Source of the DNA: CAYGDP01 sp964348665
Lineage (GTDB): Bacteria; Verrucomicrobiota; Verrucomicrobiia; Palsa-1439; CAYGDP01
Reading direction: 5' to 3'
NCBI GenBank assembly: GCA_964348665.1
Contig: CAYGDP010000013.1
Coordinates: forward strand, 1-64,000
Length of the DNA: 64,000 nt
Shown: positions 46,226 to 58,200 of the stretch, piece after piece
Layout of the letters: each line of letters opens with the position of its first letter
How positions within the stretch are numbered: the first letter of the stretch is position 1
The notes under the pieces: generated by a model
What the model saw: only the letters and a program-made list of their open reading frames with translations
Databases searched by the model: none
Told to the model about the DNA's origin: nothing
Made by a program: the position numbers and the translations under genes

Positions 46226-49200
46226 GGGTCGGCGATGGTGCCTAAACCGGCTGCGTCGCTGATGGCGGCATTGACCGGGTTTTCAAGGACGACGGTGAAG
46301 GTATGATCGCCTTCGGTGACATTGTCGCTGTTGACAGTGACCATGATGGTCTGGGTTAGCGGTCCGCTCGGGGTGAAGGTCACCGTGCCGCTGTTGGTAA
46401 CGTAATCATTTTCCGCCACCTTGGCAGTGCCGTCGGCAGTCGAATAATTGACAGTCACGGGCGAGGCGCTGGCTGCCGACAACGTGACGGTGAAGCTGGC
46501 GGTGACAGTACCGGTGGCCGGCTCGGTGACTTTGGCTGCGTCGCTGATGGAGATCGTCGGCGGAGGCGGAATCGCCTTGATCTGGAAATTGCCGTCGGTC
46601 ACAGGAGGGGTGACTGCGACACCTTTGTAGTTGACGACGGTGATGGCTTGGCCGAGGACGCCGAACGTATTACCGTCGTTGTTGGTTCTGGCGCCGAGGA
46701 TCGTGACGGGACCGAAGTGGGAGGCGGCGACGACGCCGCTGACGAAGTCAAACTGGGGAAAGACACTGTTTTGCAAGGTCAGTGCGCCGATCCGATAACC
46801 GGTGAAGGCGCCGCCGTCCATCGGGTTGGCCGAGTCGGTGGGTGTGAATCCGGCGAAGATGGTGGAATCCTCAATGCGTCCCGCCGTGAAAGAGGTGATG
46901 TCGCCATTGACCTTAACGACTGCGGAATGGATCGCTTTGATATTCAAAGTCCCGAGCGTTGGTTGTCCGGAAGGGACACCGACGCCGGCGAGCGTGAGAG
47001 TGCTGCCGCGGATATTGCCGGGGATACCCAACGCACTAACGCCATTTACCGTAAGTGTACCCACGCTGTTGGCGGTAATGGTCCCGCCGGTGATGGCGCC
47101 GGCGGTCAGCGTGCCAATTTTTCCGGTTGTATTGATGATGCTATTCTCAATGGAGCTGGCTCCCTTAAACGTGGTGATGTTGCCAGTGACCTGAATGTTT
47201 GAGGAACTGATCCCCCCAGCAACAGTCATGGTTCCTAGAGTAACGTTTGCGGTTCCGACGCCGGGGCCGGCGAGGGTGAGAGTGCTGGCGCGGAAATCGC
47301 CGAAGAGATTGTCAAAGACAGAGCCGCTCGTAACCGAAAGTGTAGTCATACTACTCGCGAATATGGTCGTGCTGGTGATCCCTTTAGCGTTCAGCGTAGT
47401 AATTTCACCTTCGGTTGCCGTGATGCTGGTATTCTCGATGGCGCGGCCCGTCGTGAGCAAGAAGACCTTGCCGGTGATCTGAATGTTCGAGGAATTGATC
47501 CCCCCCTTTATGTTCATGGTCGAAAGCGTGAGCGGAGGATTGGTGCCGACTTGGTAGCCGGGGCCGGTGAGCATGAGAGTGCTGCTGCTGAAATCGCCGA
47601 AGCTATGCTGCAATCCACTAAAGCCAGTAGTCTTAAGTATGCCCATGTTTTTCGCGGTAATGGTCGCGCCTGTGATGGCGCCAGCGGTCAGCGTACTAAT
47701 GCGTCCGGTTACACTGATGGGGGTATTCTCGATGGCGCGTATCACCGTGAACGTGGTGATGCCGCCGGTGACGTTAATGGTCGAGGCATTGATCCCCCCG
47801 GCAATAGACATGGTCCCGAGTGTTGCGGTTCCGGAAGCGACATTGGCGCCGGCGATCGTGAGAGTGCCGCTGAAGTCGCCAGGGAGATAACCCGATCCAG
47901 TTTTAATATCCAAGACTCTGCCAATAGTCTTAAGTGTACCCATTGAGTTTGCGGAAATGGTCGCACCGGTGAGGTCGCCAGCGGTCAGCGTAGTCACGGA
48001 TCCGGTTGCCTTGATGGTGGGATTCACGATGGCGCCGGTCACCGTGATCGTGCCGATGTTGCCGATGACATCTATGTTCGGGGAATTCATTCTGCCCGCA
48101 CTCATGGTCCCGAGCGTGTTCCCGGTGACACCAACGCCGGCGAGCGTGAGCGTGCCACTGAAATCGGCCGGGAGATTCGCTGCTGCATTACCAATTGCCT
48201 TAAGTGTGCCCACCTTGTTTGCTGTAATGTTCGCGCCGGTGAATGTGCCAGCTTGCAGAGTAGTCAAGGATCCGGCTACATTGATTGTGGTATTCACGAT
48301 GGCGCGACCCGCCGTGATCGTGGTGACGCTGTCGGTGATCTGAATGACCGAAGAATTGAGGATCCCCCCCTTAACACTCATGGTCCCGAGCGTGACGAGC
48401 CTAACGGTCGGAGGGTTTCCGGTCGGGACGCCGGGGCCGGTGAGCGTGAGAGTGCCGCTGAAATCGCCCGGGAGATTCGTCGCTATTTCGCCCGTGGTGG
48501 TCAGAGTCCCCATTGTCTTTGCGGAAATGGTCGCGCCGGTGATATTTTTAGCCGTCAGCGAACTCACCCGTCCGCCTGCATTGATGTTGATCCCGGCAAT
48601 GTCCCCCATGTTCAGCGTCGTCACGTTTCCGGTTGCCTTGATGGAGCTATTCGCAATGCTCCTTGACGTGATCGAGGTGATGTTCCCGGTGACGTTAATG
48701 TTCGCGGAATTCATCCCCCCAGCAACAGTCATTTTTGTGAGCGCGACGTCGACTGTCGAGAGACCTACACCGGCGAGTGTGAGAGTGGCGTTGAAATCGC
48801 CGGGGAGATTCGCCACAGCATCGCCAGCAACCGTAAGTGTTCCCATCCGATTGGCGGTGATGGTCGCAGCCCCGATGTTTTTGGCGGTCAATACGCTGAT
48901 GATGCCGTCCCCCGCATCAATGATTGCTCCGTCACCGATGGTACGGGCAGTAATCGAAATCGTAGTCGAAATCGGCATCGTGGCGCGGATGGTGGTTGCG
49001 GCGCCGATATCACGAACGGTCAGCGCCGACAGGCGTCCGTTGACAATGATCGAGCCGCCTCCGAGAATGTTCGCGGACGCGGCACTAATTATCATGGGAC
49101 CGGCAACGCTGGAAATGTGCAAGACATTTGCAAAACCGTCGCCCGAGTATTTGGTGGTGGTTATAGTGAGGGTCTTTACACTAGTGTTGGAGGCGTTTGT

Positions 49201-52200
49201 TACGGCGATCAGTTCTATGGACCCGCGCCCATTGCCGTCGGGATCGTCTTGAACCACGGTCAACGTGCCCGAGCTCGAACCGATCGACACGACCACCTTG
49301 TCGCCATCTTCCTCGAATAAAGTTGCAGATTGGATGGTAGAAGTATTTACAGACACCGCCTTGTCGTTGTCTTGAATGACCAACGTGGCGGTGGATGGGC
49401 TGGCCAGGCTACCGACGGAGGGATTGGAGAGGGTGAGGGTGAGAGTTTCATTCGGCTCAATCTCTGTATCATTGAGGATTTTGACGGCGAACGTCGCGCT
49501 GGTCTGGCCATCGGCAAATGTAAGGGTCTGGGTGATCGCTTCGTAATCCAGCCCGGCGGTGGCTGTGACATTCGCCGACGTGATCAGGACAGTCGCGGCG
49601 CCCGCTGTGCCGGGGAGCCGTTCGACGGTGAAGGTGGTCGAGCCGCTGTTTTCGAATTTGGTCACATTGGCAGTTTGGAGCCGGAACTGTCCGGGAGAGC
49701 CGGTTTCAACCAGAGGATCGGCAATGGTTGCGACGCCGGTGGCGTTGCCGAGAGCGGCGTTGGACGACAGGCTAGAGAGGGTCACATTGAAGTTTTCGTT
49801 TCCTTCGCCGACATTATCCCCGTTGACTATCACGGAGATGGTCTGGCTGGTGGTGAACGGCGCGAAGGTCACCGTGCCGGTGTTGGTGGCGTAATCTCCG
49901 TCCAAGACCCTGGCCGTGCCATCGGAGGTCTCGAAATTAACGGTCACTTCCGTGGGGCTGGGGGTGGACAACGTGACGGTGAAAACCGCGTTCACGGTGC
50001 CTGCGGCGACCTCATTGACCGTGGGGGCGTTACTGATGGAAATGCCGGGGGTTGAGAATGTTTTGATCTGGAAATCCCCGACTATCTTGTCGGGAACAAC
50101 GGTGGCGCCGGCGTACGTCACCGTGCCGAAACTGTTGGCGAAGATTCCAAACGACTCGCCATCATTGTCGGTTATGGCCTTACTAATCGTAACGGTGTTG
50201 ATACGGGAGGCGGCGAAGATGTTGGAATCAACGATCCCGTTCGTAATGCTCGTCACCTTGAGCGTGCCGATATTGCCATTGACCTGAACAGATGAGGAAC
50301 GGATCGCTCCCACCGTGAGCGAGGTGACGTTGCCGGTGACCTGAATGTTCGAGGCAATGATCCCCCCCGTGACAGTCATGGTCCCGAGCGTGGGCATGGT
50401 GCCAGGGACGCCGACGCCGGAAAGCGTGAGAGTGCTGCCGCTGATATTGCCGGGAATACCCATCGCACCATGGCCAGTTACGTTAAATGTACTCACCTGG
50501 GTTGCGGAAATGGTCGCGCCGGTGATGGCGCCAGCGGTCAGCGTGCCAATTTTTCCGGTTGTATTGATGATGCTATTTTCAATGGGGCTGGCTCCCTTAA
50601 ACGTGGTGATGTTGCCCGTGACCTGAATGTTTGAGGAACTGATCCCCCCAGCAACAGTCATGGTTCCTAGCGTAACGTTTGCGGTTCCGACGCCGGGGCC
50701 GGCGAGTGTGAGAGTGCTGCCGCGGAAATCGCCGAAGAGATTGTCAAAGACAGATATGGCTTTCGTAACGCTTAGCGAAGTCATCGAATCCGCGGAAATG
50801 TTCGTGCCAGTGATGTTTTTAGCGGTCAGCGTACCAATTCTCTCGGTTGCATTGATGGTGGTATTCACGATGGCGCGGCCCACCGTGAACGTGGTGATGG
50901 TACCGGTGACGTTAATGTTCGCGGAACTGATCCCCCCCGCAACAGTCATGGTCGAGAGCGTGATTGGAGGATTGGTGCCGACTTGGTAGCCGGGGCCGGT
51001 GAGCATGAGAGTGCTGCTGCTGAAATCGCCGAAGCTATGCTGCAATCCACTAAAGCCAGTAGTCTTAAGTATGCCCATGTTTTTCGCGGTAATGGTCGCG
51101 CCTGTGATGGCGCCAGCGGTCAGCGTACTAATGCGTCCGGTTACACTGATGGGGGTATTCTCGATGGCGCGTATCACCGTGAACGTGGTGATGCCGCCGG
51201 TGACGTTAATGGTCGAGGCATTGATCCCCCCAGCAATAGTCATGGTCCCGAGTGTTGCGGTTCCGGAAGCGACATTGGCGCCGGCGAGCGTGAGAGTGCC
51301 GCTGAAGTCGCCGGGGAGATAACCCGATCCAGTTGTAATACTCAAGACTCTGCCTGTAGTTTTAAGTGTAACCATCGAGTTTGCGGTAATGGTAGCACCG
51401 GTGAGGTCGCCAGCGGTCAGCGTACCAATGTTTCCGGTTGCCTTGATGGTGGGATTCACGATGGCGCCGGTCACCGTGAACACGCCTATGTTGCCGGTGA
51501 CATCTATGTTCGGGGAATCCATTTTGCCCGCACTCATGGCCCCGAGCGTGTTCCCGGTGACGCCAACGCCGGCGAGCGTGAGCGTGCCACTGAAATCGGA
51601 CGGGAGATTCGCTGCTGCATTACCAATTGCCTTAAGTGTGCCCACCTTGTTTGCTGTAATGTTCGCGCCGGTGAATGTGCCAGCTTGCAGCGTAGTCACG
51701 AATCCGGTTGCATTGATGGTGGTATTTGCAATGGCGCGGCCCACCGTGAGAGTGGTGATGTTGCCGGTGACATCAATCTTCGAGCCATCATTGATCCCCC
51801 CCTTAACACTCATGGTTCCGAGCGTGACCAGATTGGTGCCGACCTGGACGCCGGGGCCGGCGAGGGTGAGAATGCCGCTGAAGTCACCGGGGAGAAACCT
51901 CACAGTATCGCCAGTGGTGGTCAGTGTACCAATCGAGTTTGCGGAAATGGTCGCGCCGGTGATATTTTTAGCCGTCAGCGAACTCACCCGTCCGCCTGCA
52001 TTGATGTTGATCCCGGCAACGTCCCCCATGTTCAGCGTCGTCACGTTTCCGGTTGCCGTGATGGTGCTATTCGCAATGCTCCTTGTCGTGATCGTGCCGA
52101 TGTTCCCGGTGACGTTAATGTTCGCGGAATTCATCCCCCCGGCAACAGTCATGGATGTGAGCGTTGCGGTTCCGATCATCAGGTTGGCACCGGCGAGTGT

Positions 52201-55200
52201 GAGATTGCCTTTGAAATCGCCCGGAAGATTCGCCGCTGCATCGCCAGTAACCCTAAGTGTACCCACATTGTTGGCGGTGATGGTCGCAGTTCCGATACTT
52301 TTGAAGGTCAAAGCGCTGATGATGCCCTGCCCCGCATCAATGATTGCTCCGTCGCCGATGGTACGGCCAGTGATCGTAACTGTAGTCGTCGCTGTGTTCG
52401 TCGCGCGGATGGTTGACGCGGCGCCGATGTCACGAACGGTCAGCACATTTAGCGATCCGTTGGCAATGATCGAGCCGCCTCCGAGGATGTTCGCGGTCGT
52501 GGCATTGATCGCAGAGAGACCGGCATTGCTGGAAATGTGTAAGACGTTCACAAAACCGTCGCCACCAATGGCTTTGGTGACGGTAACGGTGAGGACCGTA
52601 GTGCTGGAGGCGTTTGTGACGGCAATCAGTTCCGCGGCGCCACGCCCATCGCCGTCGGGATCGTCTTGAACCACGGTCAACGTGGCCGGACTGGTCACAG
52701 ACACAACCACCTTGTCGCCGTCTTCGTCGGCAAAAATGGGTTCACTCGCCTTGTCGTTGTCTTGAATGACTAGCGTGACGGTGGCCGGGTTGCCCAAGGT
52801 GCCGACGGAGGGATTGGTGAGGGTTAGGGTGAGAGTTTCATTCCCTTCGATTTCGATGTCATTGAGGATTTTGACGGTAAACGTCGCGGTGGTCTCGCCA
52901 AAGGCAAATGTAACTATCTGGTTAGAGATTGCCTCATAATCCAACCCGGCGGTGGCGTTGCCTTCGCCCGTGCCACTGGTCGACGTGATTAGGACGGTCG
53001 CGACGCCCAATGTGGTGGTGACCCGATCGACGGTGATAGTGGCCGTGCCGCTGTTTTCGAGTTTGGTGACACTGGCGGTTTGGAACTGGAACACGCTGGT
53101 GAGCGAAAAATCGTCGTCGGTAATCTTGCCCGTGGCCGCGCCGACGCCAATCGTCGCGTTGGTCGGTGTTTTCAGGTTGACCTGAAAGGTTTCATCCGGC
53201 TCGAAGTTGATATCGCCGTTGACGAGCACCGACACCGTCTTGGTCGTCTCGTTGGCGCCGAACGTCAAGGTCGTATCGCCGACCGCTGTGTAATCTTCCC
53301 CTGCTGTTGTCGTGCCGTCGGCTGTGTAAACGATCACCGACGATTCTAGCGCCGTCGCGCCGGTCTTGGTCACCGTGAACACAAACTCCGTCACGCCGGT
53401 GTTGCCTTCCGCCATGGTTACATTGCCGATACTAAACGTCGGGGGGGTCCCGTTGGCAGTGATGGTGATGGTGGCGGTGACGAGGCTGCCCAACGAGGCG
53501 TTGGTGCTGGCACTGGTCAGGGTCACGGTGAACGTTTCATCCGGTTCATACACGGCATCAGTCAGGATCGGCACCGAGATGGTTTTGCTGGTTTCTCCGG
53601 CCGCAAATGTGATCGTGCCAGGAGTTCCGGTATAATCGGCTCCAGCCAGGGCTGTGCCATTGGCCGTGGCAAAGTCAACGCTGGCCGTACTGGTGGTGTC
53701 GCCACTCCGCGTGACAGTGATCGAAACTGATCCGCTGTTTTCACTGGTCGAATAGGTTGACGCAGCCAGTTGGATCGTGTTCGTGTTTTGGCAAACACTG
53801 TTCATTATCCACAATTTGGCGCCGCTGCCGTCATCGGCGCTGAAAAACAGTGCCCCGTTCACGTTGGTCAGATAGCGGGGAAAGGAACTGCTGCTACCTA
53901 GGCGGATGTCTTTGACCAAGACTGTGCCGGCGCTGGTGCCGTCGCTCTTCCATAATTCATAGCCGTTGCTCACGTCAGAGGCATTGAACAACAGCGTCCC
54001 ATTTAGGTTGGTCAGATTTCTGGGGTTGGAGCTACCGCTACCCGTGCGGATGTCCTTGACCAAGATTGTGCCGGCGCTGGTGCCGTCGCTCTTCCATAAT
54101 TCGTAGCCGTTGCTCATGTCAGAGGCATTGAAAAACAGTGTCCCATTCAGGTTGGTCAGATTTCTGGGATTGGAGCTACCGCTTCCCGTGCGGATGTCCT
54201 TGACCAAGACGGTGCCGGCGCTGGTGCCGTCGCTTCTCCATAATTCATAGCCGTTACTCATGTCAGAGGCGCTGAAAAACAGCGTCCCATGCACATTGGT
54301 CAGAGAGAGGGGAGAGGAACTCTCGGATCCCGGGCGGATGTCCTTGACCAAGACCGTGCCATTGCTGGTGCCGTCGCTCTTCCATAATTCCTCGCCGTTA
54401 TTCCCGTCATTGACGACGAAAAACAGCGTCCCGTTCACGTTGGTCAGATAGCGTGGAGAGGAATTGAAAGTTACTGTGTTGATGTCTTTGACCAAGACGG
54501 TGCCGGCACTGGTGCCGTCGCTCTTCCATAATTCATAGCCGTTGACCCCGTCAGAGGCGCTGAAAAACAGCGTCCCGCTCACATTGGTCAGAAACTTTGG
54601 GAAGGAACTAAGGATTCCCGGGCGGATGTTCGTGACCAACATGGTGCCATCGCTGGTGCCGTTGCTCGTCCATAATTCTCTGCCGGCGCTCCCGTCCTCG
54701 GCGCTGAAAAACAGCGTCCCATTCACGTTGGTCAGATAGAGGGGAGAGGAACTCTCGGATCCCGGGCGGATGTCCTTGACCAAGACCGTGCCGACACTGG
54801 TTCCATTGCTCTTCCATAATTCTCTGCCATTACTCCCGTCATTGGCGCTGAAAAACAGCGTCCCATTCACGTTGGTCAGATAGAGGGGAGAGGAACTCNN
54901 NNNNNNNNNNNNNNNNNNNNNNNNNNNNNNNNNNNNNNNNNNNNNNNNNNNNNNNNNNNNNNNNNNNNNNNNNNNNNNNNNNNNNNNNNNNNNNNNNNAG
55001 AGGGGAGAGGAACTCTCGGATCCCGGGCGGATGTCCTTGACCAAGACCGTGCCATTGCTGGTGCCGTCGCTCTTCCATAATTCCTCGCCGTTATTCCCGT
55101 CATTGACGACGAAAAACAGCGTCCCGCTCACGTCGGTCAGATAGCGGGGGTTGGATAAACCGAGGTTGGTGACGATGTCCACATTCGTGCAAACGTCGTC

Positions 55201-58200
55201 ATTGAGGATGGTTCCCGTGCCGGTCCCCATGCCGATGGTGGCGTTGCTGGCGTTGGAAAGAGTGATCGTGAAGGTTTCGTCTGCCTCAAACTTGGTGTCT
55301 CCATTGACGGTGACCGTCACCATCTTGCTGGTATCACCCGTCGCAAACGTCAGTGAGCTGTTGGTGGCGATGTAATCTCTGTCCACATCTTTCGCCGTGC
55401 CATCCGCCGTCGAAACAACCACCGACGATTCTAGCACCGTCGCGCCGGTCCGGGTCACCGTAAACACAAACGCCCTCGTGCCATCGTTACCTTCCGCCAG
55501 CGTCACGTCGCTGATGTTGATTGTCGTCTCACCGTCGTCATCGGTGATTGTGCCGGTAGCCGTGGCACCTGAACCGGTTACGTTGCGGCCTCCCGCATTC
55601 AAGTCTCCCAGGGTTACGGTGAAAGTTTCATTGGGTTCAATTGTGCTATCAGCAGTGGTGTTGACGGTGACCGTCTGCGACGTCGTGCCGGCGTTGAAAG
55701 TGACTATTTGGCCGCTGATGGCCGTGTAGTCGTTATCGGCAATCGTAGCGGAGTTATCAGAGGTGGTGAAGGTCACCGAGGTGGCAACGTCAACCGGATT
55801 GGAGAGGGTGATGGTAAAGACGATGCCGGTGCCTTCGGCGGCGGAAGCATTGGCGACGCTGAACACCGCGCTGTCATCATTGTTGATAGTACCGGTGGCC
55901 GTGCCGTTGGTTCCTGAAATGGTTACGTTGCGTCCTCCATTGGTCAATCCATCCAGGGCGACGGTGAAAGTTTCATCGGCTTCAACCATGCTATCGGCGG
56001 TGGTGTTGACGGTGACTTGTTGCGATGTCGTGCCCGCGCTGAAAGTGACAGTCTGGCTGTTGATGGCTGTGTAGTCGTTGTCGGCAATCGTTGCAGAGCC
56101 GGTGGAGGTGGTGAAAGTTACTGAAGTGGTAACGTCTACTGGATTAGACAGGCTGACGGTAAAGACGACATTACTGCCTTCGGTGGCCGAGGCGTTAGCG
56201 ACGCTGAATGCGGCGCTGTCGTCATTGTTGATCGTGCCTGTTGCCGTGTCGCTGTCAGCTACCAGAGAATTGATAGCGTTGAGACTTACGAAGAAGGTCT
56301 CGGTATCTTCCGCCACGGCGTCACCAGTGGTCGCTACCGTGAACATCTGCGTCTCTCCCGCCGTACCGGCGAACGTCAGCGTTGCCACTACATTTTCGTA
56401 ATCTTCCGGATAAACCAACGAAGCCGCCCCGCCAATGGCTGTCCCCCCTGAAAGTGTCACATCCACGTTGGTGCCACCTGCCACCGCGTTGTTGAGTGTG
56501 ACGGTGAAGAGCAAGCCACCACCTTCGGCAGCCGTCACATCCTCGATTGAGAGTGAAGCGAGGGAGACATCAGTGAGAACCACGTCGTTGCCGTCGCCAC
56601 CGGCGTAGGAGACTTGGAGGATTCTCCCCCCGCTGGAAAACGTCGCACCTTCCGCGAGGCCGGTAAAAGTGCCGACCACCGCGTCCACGCCGTCATTATT
56701 TATGATCGTGAGCGTATTGCCGGTGGTGGGAGTGAAACCCACCGAGGTCGAGAGCGTTGCGCCGCCCAGGTTCACTACGCCAATGACGCTGAGTTGGTCG
56801 TAGTCGGTACCGACGGTGGTGCCGTTGAGTTCCACCTGAAATGTCGCTGTCGCGCTCAAATTCAAATCGCCGCTGGACAAAATCCCCGTGGTGAGTGTCG
56901 TCGCGGGGTCAAGTGTTCCGCCGCCCGCGGCGGAAGTAATCGCGCCGACTGTTCCCGTGCCACCGAGGGTGCCGCCGTTGAGGCTGATCGAACTGCTGGC
57001 TTGCGAGCCATTGACCAGCAGCGTGCCCGCGTTGATGGTCGTGGTGCCAGTGTAGGTGTTGGTGCCGCTCAAGGTCAGTAAGCCTGCGCCTGATTTGGTC
57101 AAACTACCCGCGCCGCTGACAACCAGCGAAACCGTGCTACTGCCTGTTTCATTGCTCACCGTCATCCCGCTTGTCAAACTTACTGTGTTGCCGCCGATTG
57201 TATATCCCCCCACGCCCATAGTGATAGTTCCGAAGCTTGTCCCCGGCGCAAAATCGTTCAAGGGCGATGGGCGCACCGCTACGCCCGTGGCATCAAAAAC
57301 CAAATCAGCGCCCGCAAATGGCGCGATGTCCCCGACCCAGTTCCCAGCCGTCGTCCAGTTATCGTCGGTCCCGCCGCCATCCCACGTAAAGAAGAAATCA
57401 TCGTCGGTAATCGTGCCAGAGGCGGNNNNNNNNNNNNNNNNNNNNNNNNNNNNNNNNNNNNNNNNNNNNNNNNNNNNNNNNNNNNNNNNNNNNNNNNNNN
57501 NNNNNNNNNNNNNNNNNNNNNNNNNTATCGGTATCGGTGACCAGAGCGTTGAGCGCGTTGAGGTTGACGGTGAAAGATTCAGTGCTTTCCACCACGAGGT
57601 CGTTGAGCGTGTTGACGGTAAACTGTTGGGTCTCGCCCGCGGTTCCGGCGAAGGTGAGATTGGCGACGACGTTGTCATAATCCTCCGGGCTTGCCAACGG
57701 TTGTGCTCCGCCGGTGGCGGTGACGTCGGCGAGAGACACGACGACTTGGGTGCCGCCTTGTACTGCGTTGTTGAGAGTGACGGTAAAGAGCAAGCCACCA
57801 CCTTCGGCAGCCGAGACATCGGCCACGGTCACTGCGGCGCTGTCGTTGTCGGTGATGGTGCCAGAGGCGGTATCGGTATCGGTGACCAGAGCGTTGAGCG
57901 CGTTGAGGTTGACGGTGAAAGATTCGGTACTTTCCACCACGAGGTCGTTGAGCGTGTTGACGGTAAACTGTTGGGTCTCGCCTGCGGTTCCGGTGAAGGT
58001 AAGGTTGGTGACGACATTGTCGTAATCCTCTGGCGTTTCCAACGCTGGCGCTCCGCCGGTGGCGGTGACGTCGGCGAGAGTTACAGCGACTTGGGTACCG
58101 CCTTGCACTGCGTTGTTGAGAGTCACTGTAAAGAGCAGGCCACCACCTTCGGCAGCCGAGACATCGACAACTGTTACTGCCGCGTTGTCGTTGTCGGTAA

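Noticed and set aside
50983..52669. Plus-strand frames of 426 and 477 residues opposite solenoid copy A
   Set aside because: They mirror the repeats of the minus-strand gene, overlap each other in different frames, and similar frames recur at the 3,432-bp offset opposite copy B.
57426..57819. Start of the lower half of the giant gene at 57819
   Set aside because: The translation from 57819 to the gap is an out-of-frame reading of a Calx-beta unit. The true frame enters from 60667 once the gap is closed.
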